Counted from the stretch's first letter, positions 8,751 through 18,204 are shown. The stretch is 64,000 nt of DNA from a bacterium (GCA_029990205.1 JAPEKQ010000002.1:173717-237716); one strand, 5' to 3'. A program made the numbers and translations. The notes: generated by a model from the letters alone, not told the origin.

Positions 8751-9977
8751 CTAGCCCGAGGGCCAGAGCACCAGGGCGATCGCCACGACCATGAGAAGCA
8801 CGAGCGGAAGCGCCATCATCCGATAGAAGCGCGAGAACGTGGCGCCGAAGTGTTCGCGTGCGAGAACGAGACAGAGATGCACCGGGGAGATCAGACAGCC
8901 GACGAACCCGGAGCAGAAGGCGAGCATGACGAGATGCATGTCCGGCTCGGGTGAACCGAAGAGCGGCACGAGAAGTGGAAAGGTCACCCCGACGAACGCG
9001 AGCGTCACTCCCGTGATGAGCCCGATGAGCATCGGGACGGCGATGATGACGATGAGCTCGGGCATCTGCATCTGGATGAGGAACTCCGGAACCGACTCAC
9101 GGATCCCGGTCGCGATCAGGAGGTGCTTGTAGGCGCCCACGCCGAAGACGAGTGTGATGATCTGCGGAGCCACGCCCTTGCGGAGCGAGAGCGCGACGTC
9201 CCTCACATTGGCCTTCTCGAAGATCGCCATCAGGGCGATCACGGCCAGGACGACGAGGATGAGCTCGAGCTTGAGAACGAGCGCGCCGGTGATGACGATG
9301 GCGAAGGGAAGGACGCCCTTGATGAGCTCGGGCCACGCGCGGCGTCTCTCCTCCGGGGATGTCTCGTTCCGCCCCGCTCGGACCAGGCGCAGCACGAAGA
9401 TCACGCCGCCGACGATCGCCGCAAGCGTGAGAGGCCAGCCGGCGAGAAAGACGTCGGTCACGCTCCGGCCGATGAGCGTCGCGGTGAAGACGACACCCGG
9501 ATAGAGAGGCCAGATGTACTCCCAGACGTGCCGAAACCAGTAGCTGATGAAGAGGAGTTCCTCCGGCGAGACATCGTCGTCCTTGAGCGCGGTTCCGATC
9601 ATCGGCGCGGTGAGCATCGTTCCCCCCGGCATGGGCAGGAGCCCGCCGAACGCCGGGATGAGCGCCACGACGATGCGGTTGTCGCGGATCATCTTCTTGA
9701 GACCGGCCACGAGATGATCGAGATATCCGAGCTTCCCGGCGAACGCGCCGAGAGCGAGGATCGTGGCGATCCGCCCGAAGAGCAGGAGCGTGTCCTTGTC
9801 GATAGCGGCTGCCCAGACTTCGAGAACCGTCCACTTCGGCGCGAACCCGGCCCCGAGCGCCATCGTGCACGCGCCCGCGAGCATCGCGAGACCGAGGTCG
9901 ACTCGGAACCGCACGAGGACAATGATCAGGACGATCGATGCAGCCAACGCCAGGATGTCTCTCTCCACGCAGTCCAC
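8751..9977 (-). CDS. DUF401 family membrane protein (putative permease)
   Basis: A 408-residue protein with about ten to eleven hydrophobic segments. The stretch GLLPMPGGTMLTAPMIG, followed by WFRHVWEYIWPLYPGV, is characteristic of the DUF401 family, which resembles the ion transporter (IT) superfamily. The start is GTG at 9977, preceded by AGGATGGA; an ATG five bases upstream is out of frame. It heads a short minus-strand run with the EamA transporter. No substrate can be named. Confidence 0.8.
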   Translation of the reverse strand: MDCVERDILALAASIVLIIVLVRFRVDLGLAMLAGACTMALGAGFAPKWTVLEVWAAAIDKDTLLLFGRIATILALGAFAGKLGYLDHLVAGLKKMIRDNRIVVALIPAFGGLLPMPGGTMLTAPMIGTALKDDDVSPEELLFISYWFRHVWEYIWPLYPGVVFTATLIGRSVTDVFLAGWPLTLAAIVGGVIFVLRLVRAGRNETSPEERRRAWPELIKGVLPFAIVITGALVLKLELILVVLAVIALMAIFEKANVRDVALSLRKGVAPQIITLVFGVGAYKHLLIATGIRESVPEFLIQMQMPELIVIIAVPMLIGLITGVTLAFVGVTFPLLVPLFGSPEPDMHLVMLAFCSGFVGCLISPVHLCLVLAREHFGATFSRFYRMMALPLVLLMVVAIALVLWPSG

Positions 9978-10047
9978 TCCATCCTATAGAGAGGGGCGCA
10001 GCAGACACCCTGCCGCGCCCCATCGTGTCGAATACGTCGTAACTCCC

Positions 10048-10863
10048 CTACTCAAGCTCCGACAGGGCGAGGTTCATCCGAACCATGTCGTCGCGCCACT
10101 TGTAGAAGCTCTCGGTGTACGTCACGAGTGAGATGAACTGCGCGAGATTCGTGACGCCGCGCTCCTCCATGTGCTTCTTGAGCTTCGAGTCGGCCGGGAG
10201 GTTCTTCATCCACTTCTGGAAGTACTCCTCCTTCTCACCGAAGTGCCGGACGAGAGCCTCGTCCGTCGGCTCCTGGTACCGCTCCTCGTGAACGACAGCC
10301 TCGAGCGGGAGCGACGGCGCGAGCACCGGGCGCTCGGCCGGGTGTCCGATCAGGAGCATGGCCGCCGGAAGCACGCCCTTGGGAAGCGAGAAGAAGTCGA
10401 GCGTCGTGTACGGCTGCCACACGATCTCCTGGACGTACTGCGAGCCCAGTCCGAGTGACTCAGCTGCGATGACGGCGTTCTGAGCCGCCGTGTAGACCGA
10501 ACGGAGCGCGACCCAGAGCACGCCGATGCCCTTGAAGTGAGCCGTGCCGCCCTGGACCTCGGCCCAGCGGTTCAGACGATTCGTATCGACGCAGAACAGG
10601 ACCGAGACGGGCGCCTGCTCGATGCACTTCTTCCGCCCCTCACACAGCATCTCGTTGAGCTTCTTCCTCCGCTCGATGTCACGCACAACGATCATCGAGA
10701 ACGGCTGGGAGCCACGGTACCCGCCGGTCAGCGTGCCCCCGGGACCGGACGCCCTGAGTGCCGCCGTGAGGATCTGATCAAGAGACTCCTTGGTCACCTC
10801 CTCATCCGTGAACTCGACGATGCTCCGCCTGTCGTAGATCGCTTCCAGACAGCTCTTCTCCAC
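10048..10863 (-). CDS. Nitroreductase family protein
   Basis: A 271-residue flavin reductase-like protein. The N-terminal AIYDRRSIVEFTDEEV is the FMN-binding R-R-S motif of the nitroreductase fold. The middle contains GVLWVALRSVYTAAQNAVIAAESLGLGS, the dimer-interface helix with the usual AAESLGLG signature. The C-terminus, about 70 residues beyond the core fold, is helical and charged. The GTG start at 10863 follows AGGAGGAGTGAC. The members oxidise NAD(P)H to reduce quinones or nitro compounds, and the physiological substrate is unknown. Confidence 0.85.
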   Translation of the reverse strand: MEKSCLEAIYDRRSIVEFTDEEVTKESLDQILTAALRASGPGGTLTGGYRGSQPFSMIVVRDIERRKKLNEMLCEGRKKCIEQAPVSVLFCVDTNRLNRWAEVQGGTAHFKGIGVLWVALRSVYTAAQNAVIAAESLGLGSQYVQEIVWQPYTTLDFFSLPKGVLPAAMLLIGHPAERPVLAPSLPLEAVVHEERYQEPTDEALVRHFGEKEEYFQKWMKNLPADSKLKKHMEERGVTNLAQFISLVTYTESFYKWRDDMVRMNLALSELE

Positions 10864-10902
10864 GTCACTCCTCCTGATCTGCCGGCCGTTGTCGGTCCGG
10901 TG

Positions 10903-11496
10903 TTACACGTTCTGTTCCGAGATGATCTTTCTCAACATGGCGCGCGCCCGATGCAGATGGGTCTTCAGTGTGCCCATCGGGAGCCCGAGTACATCGGCAA
11001 CTTCCTTGTAGCTCCTCTGCTCGAGATAGAAGAGCGTGATCACAGTACGATACTGGTCCGGCAGCTCTGCAACCGCCGCGCGGACCTGCGTCCTGAACTC
11101 GGCGTCGACGACAAGCTGATCGGGTCTGGTCCTCTTCGGTTCGACGTCGATCGCAGATTCGATGTGCGGACCCGCGTCGATGTCGACGGCCGGCGCGCGC
11201 TTGCGGCGCCGCTTGAGGTGCGTCAGCGCGCGGTTCGTCGCGATGCGGTAGAGCCAACTCGAGAACTTCGCGTCGCCCCGGAATCTACCGATGGCCCGAT
11301 ACGCGCGAACGAACGCCTCCTGCGCCGCGTCGTAGGCATCCTCATCGTCACCAAGGATGCGCGCGGAGATCGTGAAGACGTAGTCCGAGTATCGCTCGAC
11401 GAGGACCGCGTACGCGTCCTCAGAGCCTCCCTGGGTCAGGGCGACCAGTTCCTCGTCACCGAGCGACCGCAGTTCAACGCTGTCAGGAGCAGCCAT
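10903..11496 (-). CDS. ECF-type RNA polymerase sigma factor
   Basis: 197 residues. Region 2 is seen in DEDAYDAAQEAFVRAYRAIG and FSSWLYRIATNRAL. A Lys/Arg-rich linker follows, then region 4 with LPDQYRTVITLFYLEQRSYKEVADVLGLPMGTLKTHL. I start at ATG 11496, which has GGGAG five bases upstream, rather than at the GTG at 11523, which has no site. A zinc-finger anti-sigma-like gene lies 1 kb upstream on the same strand, separated by a plus-strand membrane gene. Release by the anti-sigma in response to an envelope signal is inferred. Confidence 0.9.
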   Translation of the reverse strand: MAAPDSVELRSLGDEELVALTQGGSEDAYAVLVERYSDYVFTISARILGDDEDAYDAAQEAFVRAYRAIGRFRGDAKFSSWLYRIATNRALTHLKRRRKRAPAVDIDAGPHIESAIDVEPKRTRPDQLVVDAEFRTQVRAAVAELPDQYRTVITLFYLEQRSYKEVADVLGLPMGTLKTHLHRARAMLRKIISEQNV

Positions 11497-11577
11497 CGGC
11501 ACTCCCGGGACATTCGGACGCACCCGTACACCCAGCCGACCATCCGCAGTTGACCGGCGGGCCGGGTACGACCGACA

Positions 11578-11605
11578 ATGCTAGCAGAATAGGGACTGAA
11601 TCCAA
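11578..11605 (-). promoter_or_regulatory. Possible promoter of the ECF sigma gene; divergent intergenic region
   Basis: On the minus strand TTGGAT (11605-11600) and TAGCAT (11583-11578) are 16 bases apart, about 80 bases before the sigma start. On the plus strand TTGACC (11550-11555) and GACAAT (11574-11579) with an 18-base spacer could serve the divergent membrane gene. Both are only moderate matches. Confidence 0.35.
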
Positions 11606-11770
11606 GATGTTTTCGGAGCGAAACCCTACCCCCCACACCGGGGTCATAGAAGGCGACAAGGAGATGAACTGAGGGTCCGTCAGTGAAGAGTCGCGACGGG
11701 TCGGATCCCCGGCACGAGCAGGACCGGGACCCGTGCGCCAGAGCGGCAAAGGCCGCAGGAGGAAGTCGCC

Positions 11771-12223
11771 ATGTTGATCCCCGAGATTCTCTTCGGGATG
11801 ACCATGACCCTCATCAGCATCGGTGGAACCGTCGTGATCATCATGCTGATCGTCCGAGCCATCCAGAACGGCCGGGCGACCCGTGAGCGGGCCTTCAAGG
11901 CAGCGCTGGACCGCGGTATCTACGACCCGAGGATCATGAACCCCAGTCCCACCGGGAGCGGCGCAGCATCTCTGGGTTGGGGCATCTTCTTCGCGATGGT
12001 AGGCCTCGCGCTCTTGATCGGCTTCCTGATCCTCGGCATCGCCGGGGACGCGGCGCTCGGCGGTCTGATCCCGCTTGCCATCGGCATCGGTCTGATCGCC
12101 TTCCACATCATCATCAAGCGCAATCAGAGCGACATCGAGCACAACGGGGATCCGGTCAGGTTCGATCCCGGCGTCACCCCGACCGTGGCGACGAAGGACG
12201 ACCACCAGGTCCTCGGCGGATAG
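11771..12223 (+). CDS. Small membrane protein (DUF6249-like)
   Basis: A 150-residue protein with one N-terminal transmembrane helix (residues about 5-27), a basic loop RAIQNGRATRERAFKAAL, and two closely spaced helices (about 60-82 and 88-108). A polar C-terminus follows. The pattern and its place beside an ECF sigma gene resemble DUF6249 proteins, which often accompany sigma factors; this assignment is tentative. The start follows a strong AGGAGGAAGTCGCC. It is transcribed against its two sigma-system neighbours. Confidence 0.65.
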   Translation: MLIPEILFGMTMTLISIGGTVVIIMLIVRAIQNGRATRERAFKAALDRGIYDPRIMNPSPTGSGAASLGWGIFFAMVGLALLIGFLILGIAGDAALGGLIPLAIGIGLIAFHIIIKRNQSDIEHNGDPVRFDPGVTPTVATKDDHQVLGG

Positions 12224-12265
12224 CTGAAGAAGACACCACCGCCTCAACTGATCCTGATGACAAGA

Positions 12266-12306
12266 CCGCCCGGCCTGAAGGTCCACGAGACCTTCGAGCC
12301 GGGCGG
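12266..12306. terminator. Bidirectional terminator between convergent genes
   Basis: Arms 12266-12283 and 12289-12306 form an 18-bp stem, apart from a 2-base internal mismatch, around a CACGA loop. GTCTTT follows on the plus strand and TCTTGTC on the minus strand. It lies between the small membrane gene and the anti-sigma gene, which converge. Confidence 0.7.
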
Positions 12307-12485
12307 AGTCTTTGCGATGCGGCGCAACGCGATGCGGTGCGTCGTGCTTCTGTGCGACCTGCGGCGGCGCGACGTGTCGAGATGCGAACGGACTGGCATC
12401 GAGCATATCGGTCATCCAATCCAGTTCGAGCCCGAGGTCGCGTCACCACACACGGCGACAGGAGGTGTGAACAGAATCTCGGTGG

Positions 12486-13079
12486 CTATCGAGAGAACGC
12501 CCGGCGCACGTCGAGGGAGAGTTCCTTCGAGAGTCGGTACGCCGAGACGGCAAGGAAGGCTGCGCCAACCGCGACGATCGCCCACGCGCCACCGGTGATG
12601 ACTCCCGCCGGCACACTGCTCTGTACGGCCTCGACACCGGGCGACGTCGTTGTGGCGGAGACGATCGTGTCGAACCAGGAGTTGGCGATCGCTGAGAAGC
12701 GTCCAACGGGACCCGCCACACCGGACAGAACACCGGTCCTGACGAGCGTCGTCACCGCAGCTACGGTCCCGAGCACGGAACCCACTGTCACAACGACGGG
12801 CTCGAATCGGCGCGCGGGTGCAGGGTGCGCGATCTCGCGCATCACCGCCGTCGGGAGCCAGGCGGGCGCCTTCTCCACGGCGGTCTCCGCAAGAGCCGCG
12901 TCGATCGACTGGAGTTCCGCGCGGAGTCCCCGGCACTCATGGCACGCCGCGCAGTGCTCGGCGAGAGCCCGGGCTTCATCGGCGCTCAGCTGTGCGGGAG
13001 ACCCGAACCGGTCATCGTCCCCGAGGACGAGCGCGTCGAGCTCCTTCTGGATCAGCCGTTCTGCCGCAGTGCAGTCCAC
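12486..13079 (-). CDS. Anti-sigma factor-like zinc-finger membrane protein
   Basis: 197 residues. The N-terminal 55 residues look like a zf-HC2/ZAS domain: MDCTAAERLIQKELD, then EHCAACHECRGL with the H-x3-C-x2-C ligands. The rest is a periplasmic or membrane part with hydrophobic segments near 95-115 and 160-180. The GTG start at 13079 has AGGAG seven bases upstream. Family knowledge says such domains sequester ECF sigma factors in the cytoplasm. The sigma gene at 10903-11496 is the obvious partner although a plus-strand gene lies between them. Confidence 0.75.
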   Translation of the reverse strand: MDCTAAERLIQKELDALVLGDDDRFGSPAQLSADEARALAEHCAACHECRGLRAELQSIDAALAETAVEKAPAWLPTAVMREIAHPAPARRFEPVVVTVGSVLGTVAAVTTLVRTGVLSGVAGPVGRFSAIANSWFDTIVSATTTSPGVEAVQSSVPAGVITGGAWAIVAVGAAFLAVSAYRLSKELSLDVRRAFSR

Positions 13080-13271
13080 GTACAGCTCCTGTCAGTCTGT
13101 CTCCATGCGGTCATGTTCCTGACGGCAGCCCCGAACTGAGACGGAGGCCACCAATTCATCAGACACCGGCGGGTGTGCCCGGGTTTCGAAGAAACGGCAC
13201 ACGTGTAAGTATCCGTCCTGTAACCAGATACGAGCGTCACGCCCGGGCCGGGATCCCCGATCCGCGTGCGC

Positions 13272-15386
13272 TCAGGGCTTGAGAATCACCCTGCGGATCC
13301 CCACGTTCCCGGGTCGGTCGAACGCGCGCACCGCGATGGCGTGCTCGCCGTCCTCGAGACCCGGCAGCTCAAGACGTCCCTCCTCGGACCGCCCGTCGAA
13401 CATCCCGTCTTCCGGGTAGACCCGCTCCCACTCCCCGTAGTCCACAGAGACCTCGACCGCCGCGAGCGGGCTCGACGCATCGGTGACCTCGACCTTGAGC
13501 GTGACTCCGTCGCGGCTCCCGCTGAGGTCGATCCCACCGACGACCGGAGGGGTATTGTCGATCATGAAGGTCCCACTCAGTCCCTCGGCCTCGAACGCGG
13601 CCGGCGCCGGGTTGCCGGGGAGGTCGGACGCAACAACGCGCATCCGATACTCACCGTCCGGCATCGAGTAGCTGTCCCACGAGTGAACGGGCCTGTCGAG
13701 GTCACCCGCCATCAGCCACCACTCCTCCTCGCCCTCGTGGCGGACGTAGACGCCGAACGCGAGCTCGTCACCGTTCGGATCGAAGGCGTCCCACTCCACC
13801 GTCCTGACACCGCGCGCCGCGGGCGGGACCCGCTGCACGCCGTGATCGGTCGGATCCAGCGAGTAGGTCACCTCGAGACCCGACGGCAGCGTCTGTGTCG
13901 CCGCGTCGTTTCCGTATGCGTTTGCCGAGAACCCGCTGCCCGCCTCGGAGACCGTGACGCTCACGACCTGCGGCGGAACGTTCTCGCGCATGTACGCGAC
14001 CTCGACCGATCGGAGCGCGGTCTCTCGTCCGGCGCCCCGGTCGAAGGATGCCCTCCACTGGAGGAACCGCGATGCCGGACCTGCAACCCGCCCGTCCTCG
14101 AGGGGCGTCCACTCGCTCCAGCTGTCGTCCGGGGACTCGAGGCTCCCGCTCCGAGTCTCGATGGAGATGTCGCCGGAGCCGTCGGCGGTGACCAGACAGC
14201 TCCCCCAACGAGCGGAGGTCACTGCGTCGAAGACACGCGATTCGTAGCTCCCTCCCCCGGCGGTCGCTCGTCCGAGTCGGTAGACGCCGCCCGGAGTGCC
14301 CGTTGTCACGACGGCCTCGTCGCCGGCGGATACGATCGAGAGAACCTCGGCCTCGTCCAGGTCGGCGAGGAGACCGTGCACGCCCGGCTCGATGGCGTAG
14401 ATCTGACCGTCCGAGCCCGTGCCGGCGATGACCGCGCCGGCCGGCGTCCGTCCGAGGGCGACGACGGGCGCCTCGCCCGACCGCCATACCTCGTACGCTC
14501 CGCCGTCCGTAGTCCGGTAGACGGCGCCTTCGCCGAGCGGGACGCTCGGATCGGCCATCTCGTCGAGCGCAACCTCCATCGAGATGCTCGACGCCGAGAA
14601 CAGCATTGATCCGTCGGCATCGACGACGATGCCGGTCACCTCATCGTATCTCGTGTCGTACAGCACCCTGGCGTCGCGCCCGGGTGTGACGTCAAGCAGG
14701 AGACCGTCTCCGCCTGTTCCGGCCAGCACCCAATCCCCCGGAGCGGCCAGCGTGACGATATTGAGGTCGGACGGCTCGGTCAGCGTCCGTGCCTTGCCTC
14801 CTCGGTCGAGCGCGATGATGACGGCGGCCTCTCCCGTCCCGACGACGAGTCCGTGCTCCTGCGAAAACACCATCGCCCAGATGTAGTTCTCACCCGTCTC
14901 GTAGAAGAGCTCCGAATCGCCGTCCGAATCGACCCGGTAGACCTCGCCACCCGGCGCAGTCCCGACGAACACGTCACCGCCCCAGCCGACGGCCAGCGCC
15001 GGCAGATCGACGTCGTCCATCTCGAGCAGCACGCGTCCCCCCGAGACGTCCGCACGGACGAGCTTCCCCGGCGTCCCCGTCGTCACATACACCTCGCCGC
15101 GAGGACCGATGGCCGACGACCACACGTAGTCACAGTCCGGTACATCGAGGGCTGTCAGAGGCGCGCCCGGCACGACACGCCCGCTCTCGAGAATGGCGAC
15201 CCCGGCCGCCGTCCCGCGGAGGAACCCCGCGTAGCTGTCTGTCCGCCAATAGGTCGTCTCAACGGCCGACGCCGCGCCCCACGGGCTCGCGATGATGAGC
15301 GCCGCCAGCGTTGCGAGCGCGGCCGCGGCGCGGCGGCTCCGGCGCAACATGTCGCGCCCGCCGAACCGTTCGTGCGTCTGCTTCAT
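13272..15386 (-). CDS. Exported beta-propeller protein with C-terminal Ig-like modules
   Basis: 704 residues. A basic stretch and hydrophobic segment (RAAAALATLAALIIASPWGA) form a Sec signal peptide. Residues about 50-400 contain repeated blades with patterns such as GEVYVTTGTPGKLVRAD and GDVFVGTAPGGEVYRVD, each a G-x-x-x-x-G-T-x-G-G/D-x-x-Y unit. The C-terminal 250 residues have Ig/fibronectin-like strands (MPDGEYRMRVVASD, LEDGEHAIAVRAFD). There is no FlgD-like tag. The start at 15386 is chosen for AGGAGG four bases upstream. It lies 40 bases after the S55 protein gene and is probably cotranscribed with it. Function unknown. Confidence 0.75.
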   Translation of the reverse strand: MKQTHERFGGRDMLRRSRRAAAALATLAALIIASPWGAASAVETTYWRTDSYAGFLRGTAAGVAILESGRVVPGAPLTALDVPDCDYVWSSAIGPRGEVYVTTGTPGKLVRADVSGGRVLLEMDDVDLPALAVGWGGDVFVGTAPGGEVYRVDSDGDSELFYETGENYIWAMVFSQEHGLVVGTGEAAVIIALDRGGKARTLTEPSDLNIVTLAAPGDWVLAGTGGDGLLLDVTPGRDARVLYDTRYDEVTGIVVDADGSMLFSASSISMEVALDEMADPSVPLGEGAVYRTTDGGAYEVWRSGEAPVVALGRTPAGAVIAGTGSDGQIYAIEPGVHGLLADLDEAEVLSIVSAGDEAVVTTGTPGGVYRLGRATAGGGSYESRVFDAVTSARWGSCLVTADGSGDISIETRSGSLESPDDSWSEWTPLEDGRVAGPASRFLQWRASFDRGAGRETALRSVEVAYMRENVPPQVVSVTVSEAGSGFSANAYGNDAATQTLPSGLEVTYSLDPTDHGVQRVPPAARGVRTVEWDAFDPNGDELAFGVYVRHEGEEEWWLMAGDLDRPVHSWDSYSMPDGEYRMRVVASDLPGNPAPAAFEAEGLSGTFMIDNTPPVVGGIDLSGSRDGVTLKVEVTDASSPLAAVEVSVDYGEWERVYPEDGMFDGRSEEGRLELPGLEDGEHAIAVRAFDRPGNVGIRRVILKP

Positions 15387-15426
15387 GTGTCCTCCTCGGA
15401 GCATCGGCCAGTCGGCCGACGGCGCT

Positions 15427-17352
15427 CTAGTGCGCACCCGACTGGTCTTCGACGATGGTCAGCTGGATCTCGTGAACCCCGATGACGGGGCGATCGTGCT
15501 TGAACTCGTGCTGGTCGAGCACTGTCATCTCGGCCCGGTCGACGGTGCCGGTCCCGGCCCCCGCCGCCATCACGAGCGCCGCGCGTCCGGGGACCCCCGT
15601 GAGTTCACGCCCTCGATGAGAGAGCCCCGGCTCCCATGACAGGAGCTGGATGACGACCGTGTCCTCCGGACGGACATCCGTTATGGCCTCGACGATCTGT
15701 TCGTAGCTCCGGGGATAGGCGCCGGCCCCGAGTCGTTCGATCTCGAGCATGTGATAGTCGGAGGCTCCGGCCACTCGCAGCGCGACAGGCCCCGCCGCGG
15801 CCGAACTCGGCACCACCAGGTCGACCACGCGCGTACTGCTCTCGTCCTGCCAGTCCCTGAGACCGATCCGGACGGCAACCGTGTCGCCGGGCGCGCACTC
15901 GGCGCGCTCCGCGGTCACGTGCTCGATGAACGACTGACGACGCCCGGAGTGAACGTCCACTTCGACGTCAACTCCGGTCAACTCACCGCGCCTGTACTCG
16001 TTGAGAACCAGTAGTTCGACGATGGAGGCGACCTCTCCGCCGACGCGGTACGGAAGCCCCTCGGTGAAGAAGACGTTCTCGTAGGAGACCGGGCCGTCGC
16101 TGGTCTCGACCGTAACGCGCAGCGAAGCGGTCGCGGCTCCCGAGAGTCGCGCGGCTTCGGCAACGGCGTCAGAGAACGCCAGCCCCGTGAAGAGCGAGGA
16201 ATAAGACGCGGAGCGAACGACGTTGAACGCGTATCGGGTCGGCGAGCCTCCGTCGACCGACACGCTCGCCGTCATCGGAAGCATGTCGGGAGCGTCTCCG
16301 AGACGGCCGGCCACAACCCTCTGGCGGTCCTGAAGGAAGGTCCCGACGGGGTCGGTCCCCGAGGCGAACTTGAACGAGACCGCAAGCGAGGGCATCGACG
16401 CGTGGACGCGGGCCGCGACCATCGGGAGTTCGACGGGTCCGGCGTTGAACATCGGATGCCCGAACGCGAGAATCCGGTCGCCGTCGCGATGCGTTACGGT
16501 GCCGACCGCGGTCATGTTGATGTCCCCCGAGACGAGCTGCGCTCCGATGGCGGAGCCCGGTTCCACAATGGGGGGATCGGAGCTGCGTCCGCCGCTGCCG
16601 GCGCCCGCCGCCGCGGATCGGCCGGAGGCCGCGCTCGAGGATCCGCCGCCCGACGAGGTCACCGGAGCGAATCCGAGAGGTTCGAGCAGATCGGACGCGC
16701 CGGCAAGGAATGCCCGGTCGGCCGACGGCACGAGCAGGGGTGTCAGCGCGGGCGTCGCGCCCTGGTCGACGGCCTGGGGCGTCCCTCGCGTTTCACCGGG
16801 CCGGGCGAGACGGACAACACCCGCGAGTTCGGCCAGTCGTCCGATGGGGGCCGCCGCCAGTTCGCCCGCGGTCACCCGGTCGAACGCGCCCGCATACGAC
16901 ACGCCGGGATCGCCGGCGTCGCTTGTCTCCCGGTCGAGAACGTCGTAGGCGCGGAGCATCTCCTCGATCGGCGTGATCCCCGCGATGGGCTCCCGACTGA
17001 ACGCCCATGACATGGCGATCGCGCCCACGAGACGACCGTCAAGATAGACAGGGCTCCCGCTCATCCCCTGCATGATCCCCGTGCGCTCGACGAGATCTCC
17101 GGACGCGCGTCCGAGGATGAGATCGCCCCCCGGATGGTGACCCGGAACGACATCGATGATCTCGATGTCGAACTCCTCGATCTCCGTTCCGTTGAAGACC
17201 GTGCGCGCGATGCAGAGATCGCCGGGCATGAGCTCATCGATCGGGAGGATGTCGGTCCCGGTCGCCGGACCGGCGGCGACGATCAGCGCCAGCGCGGCGA
17301 GAAACCCGATCGTCGACAGGTTCGTGCGGCCGGTCGAGGTGGCACGCCTCAT
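15427..17352 (-). CDS. SpoIVB peptidase S55 domain protein
   Basis: 641 residues with a signal peptide (IGFLAALALIVAAGPATG). Residues about 40-160 match SpoIVB: the ARTVFNGTEIEEFDIEI strand, VVPGHHPGGDLIL, and GIMQGMSGSPVYLDGRLVGA, where Ser98 of GMSGSP is the likely nucleophile by analogy with GDSGGP. A second S55 part has GDINMTAVGTVTHRDGDR and ILAFGHPMF. Between them, near residues 235-265, is a Ser/Gly/Ala-only insert. The long C-terminus (about 350-641) is beta-rich. I start at 17352 because GGGAG lies 8 bases upstream and the signal peptide begins there. The role outside sporulation is unknown. Confidence 0.85.
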   Translation of the reverse strand: MRRATSTGRTNLSTIGFLAALALIVAAGPATGTDILPIDELMPGDLCIARTVFNGTEIEEFDIEIIDVVPGHHPGGDLILGRASGDLVERTGIMQGMSGSPVYLDGRLVGAIAMSWAFSREPIAGITPIEEMLRAYDVLDRETSDAGDPGVSYAGAFDRVTAGELAAAPIGRLAELAGVVRLARPGETRGTPQAVDQGATPALTPLLVPSADRAFLAGASDLLEPLGFAPVTSSGGGSSSAASGRSAAAGAGSGGRSSDPPIVEPGSAIGAQLVSGDINMTAVGTVTHRDGDRILAFGHPMFNAGPVELPMVAARVHASMPSLAVSFKFASGTDPVGTFLQDRQRVVAGRLGDAPDMLPMTASVSVDGGSPTRYAFNVVRSASYSSLFTGLAFSDAVAEAARLSGAATASLRVTVETSDGPVSYENVFFTEGLPYRVGGEVASIVELLVLNEYRRGELTGVDVEVDVHSGRRQSFIEHVTAERAECAPGDTVAVRIGLRDWQDESSTRVVDLVVPSSAAAGPVALRVAGASDYHMLEIERLGAGAYPRSYEQIVEAITDVRPEDTVVIQLLSWEPGLSHRGRELTGVPGRAALVMAAGAGTGTVDRAEMTVLDQHEFKHDRPVIGVHEIQLTIVEDQSGAH

Positions 17353-17431
17353 GAAGTGACTCCCGCGCGCGTGGCGCGCCGTACAGGTCTCAAGTGGTTT
17401 CGATGAAGTGTCCCCGATGCGGTGAGGCGTG

Positions 17432-18172
17432 TCAAGGAGTCGGCCCGCGATGCGACCGGATCCCGCCGGTGACCCCGCTCTCAACGTCATAGAGACGAAA
17501 GCGGACCGGCTGGTCTCCCAGGAAATCGACGGCCTCGCCGTCCTCGCGGTACGGCACGTACCGCCACCGGTAGATGGCCCGTCGGGCGGCCTGCTCGCAC
17601 GCGCGGTCGACTTCCGAGCTCAACAGCCAGACGTTGGCAACCTCGCCCGTCTTCGTGACGTGCAGTCGGAAGACGACGACGCCCTCCACGCCGGCGGCTT
17701 TCGACGACGCCGGGTACCTCGGTTTCACGAGGTGCGAGACGATCATCTCCTGACTCCTCGGCTGTGGAAGCGCCATCTCGAGCTCGCGGAGCACGTCGAG
17801 CCCGTCCTCGGCGATCTCGTCCGTCTCATCACCGACCTCGCTTGTCTCGGCCTCTCCCTCGGGAACCTCCCAGTCGGTGATCGTGATCGGCACGACACGA
17901 AACACGTTCTGACCACCCTCCCCACGGGCTATCTGGAGCTCGCGGTCGCTGGGACCAACGTCACGGATGACCGAGATCTCCGGCAGGATGTGCGTGGGAC
18001 CGCGATAACCGATGTTGCGGACGATCGGAATGCTGTCGCGGAAGGGCGCCACGATGAGTATCGCGGCGATGTGCCCGACGACGGACAGCGCCAGCGCGAC
18101 GAGGACGCGCGACCGGTAGCCCCTGTCGCGGGACAGGCGAAACGCCTTGGAGGAGTCTGTGTAGGGAGCCAT
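17432..18172 (-). CDS. TonB family energy-transducer-like protein
   Basis: 246 residues: a short cytoplasmic N-terminus, one transmembrane helix (VLVALALSVVGHIAAILIVAPF), an acidic periplasmic linker (EGEAETSEVGDETDEIAEDG), and a TonB C-terminal domain (KPRYPASSKAAGVEGVVVFR ... AIYRWRYVPYREDG). The linker lacks the Pro-Lys repeats of classical TonB. No exbB or exbD and no TonB-dependent receptor lie nearby, so it may be one of several TonB-like proteins. It sits between the S55 protein gene and glgC. Confidence 0.85.
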   Translation of the reverse strand: MAPYTDSSKAFRLSRDRGYRSRVLVALALSVVGHIAAILIVAPFRDSIPIVRNIGYRGPTHILPEISVIRDVGPSDRELQIARGEGGQNVFRVVPITITDWEVPEGEAETSEVGDETDEIAEDGLDVLRELEMALPQPRSQEMIVSHLVKPRYPASSKAAGVEGVVVFRLHVTKTGEVANVWLLSSEVDRACEQAARRAIYRWRYVPYREDGEAVDFLGDQPVRFRLYDVESGVTGGIRSHRGPTP

Positions 18173-18204
18173 CAGCCGCTCGTTTCAGGGGGGCGAGGCA
18201 GCTG

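Noticed and set aside
6208-8754. 848-codon plus-strand open frame opposite the OPT and EamA genes
   Set aside because: It is rich in Arg, Asp, His and Glu with no hydrophobic core, and is antisense to well-recognised transporters. Such frames are a side effect of high GC.
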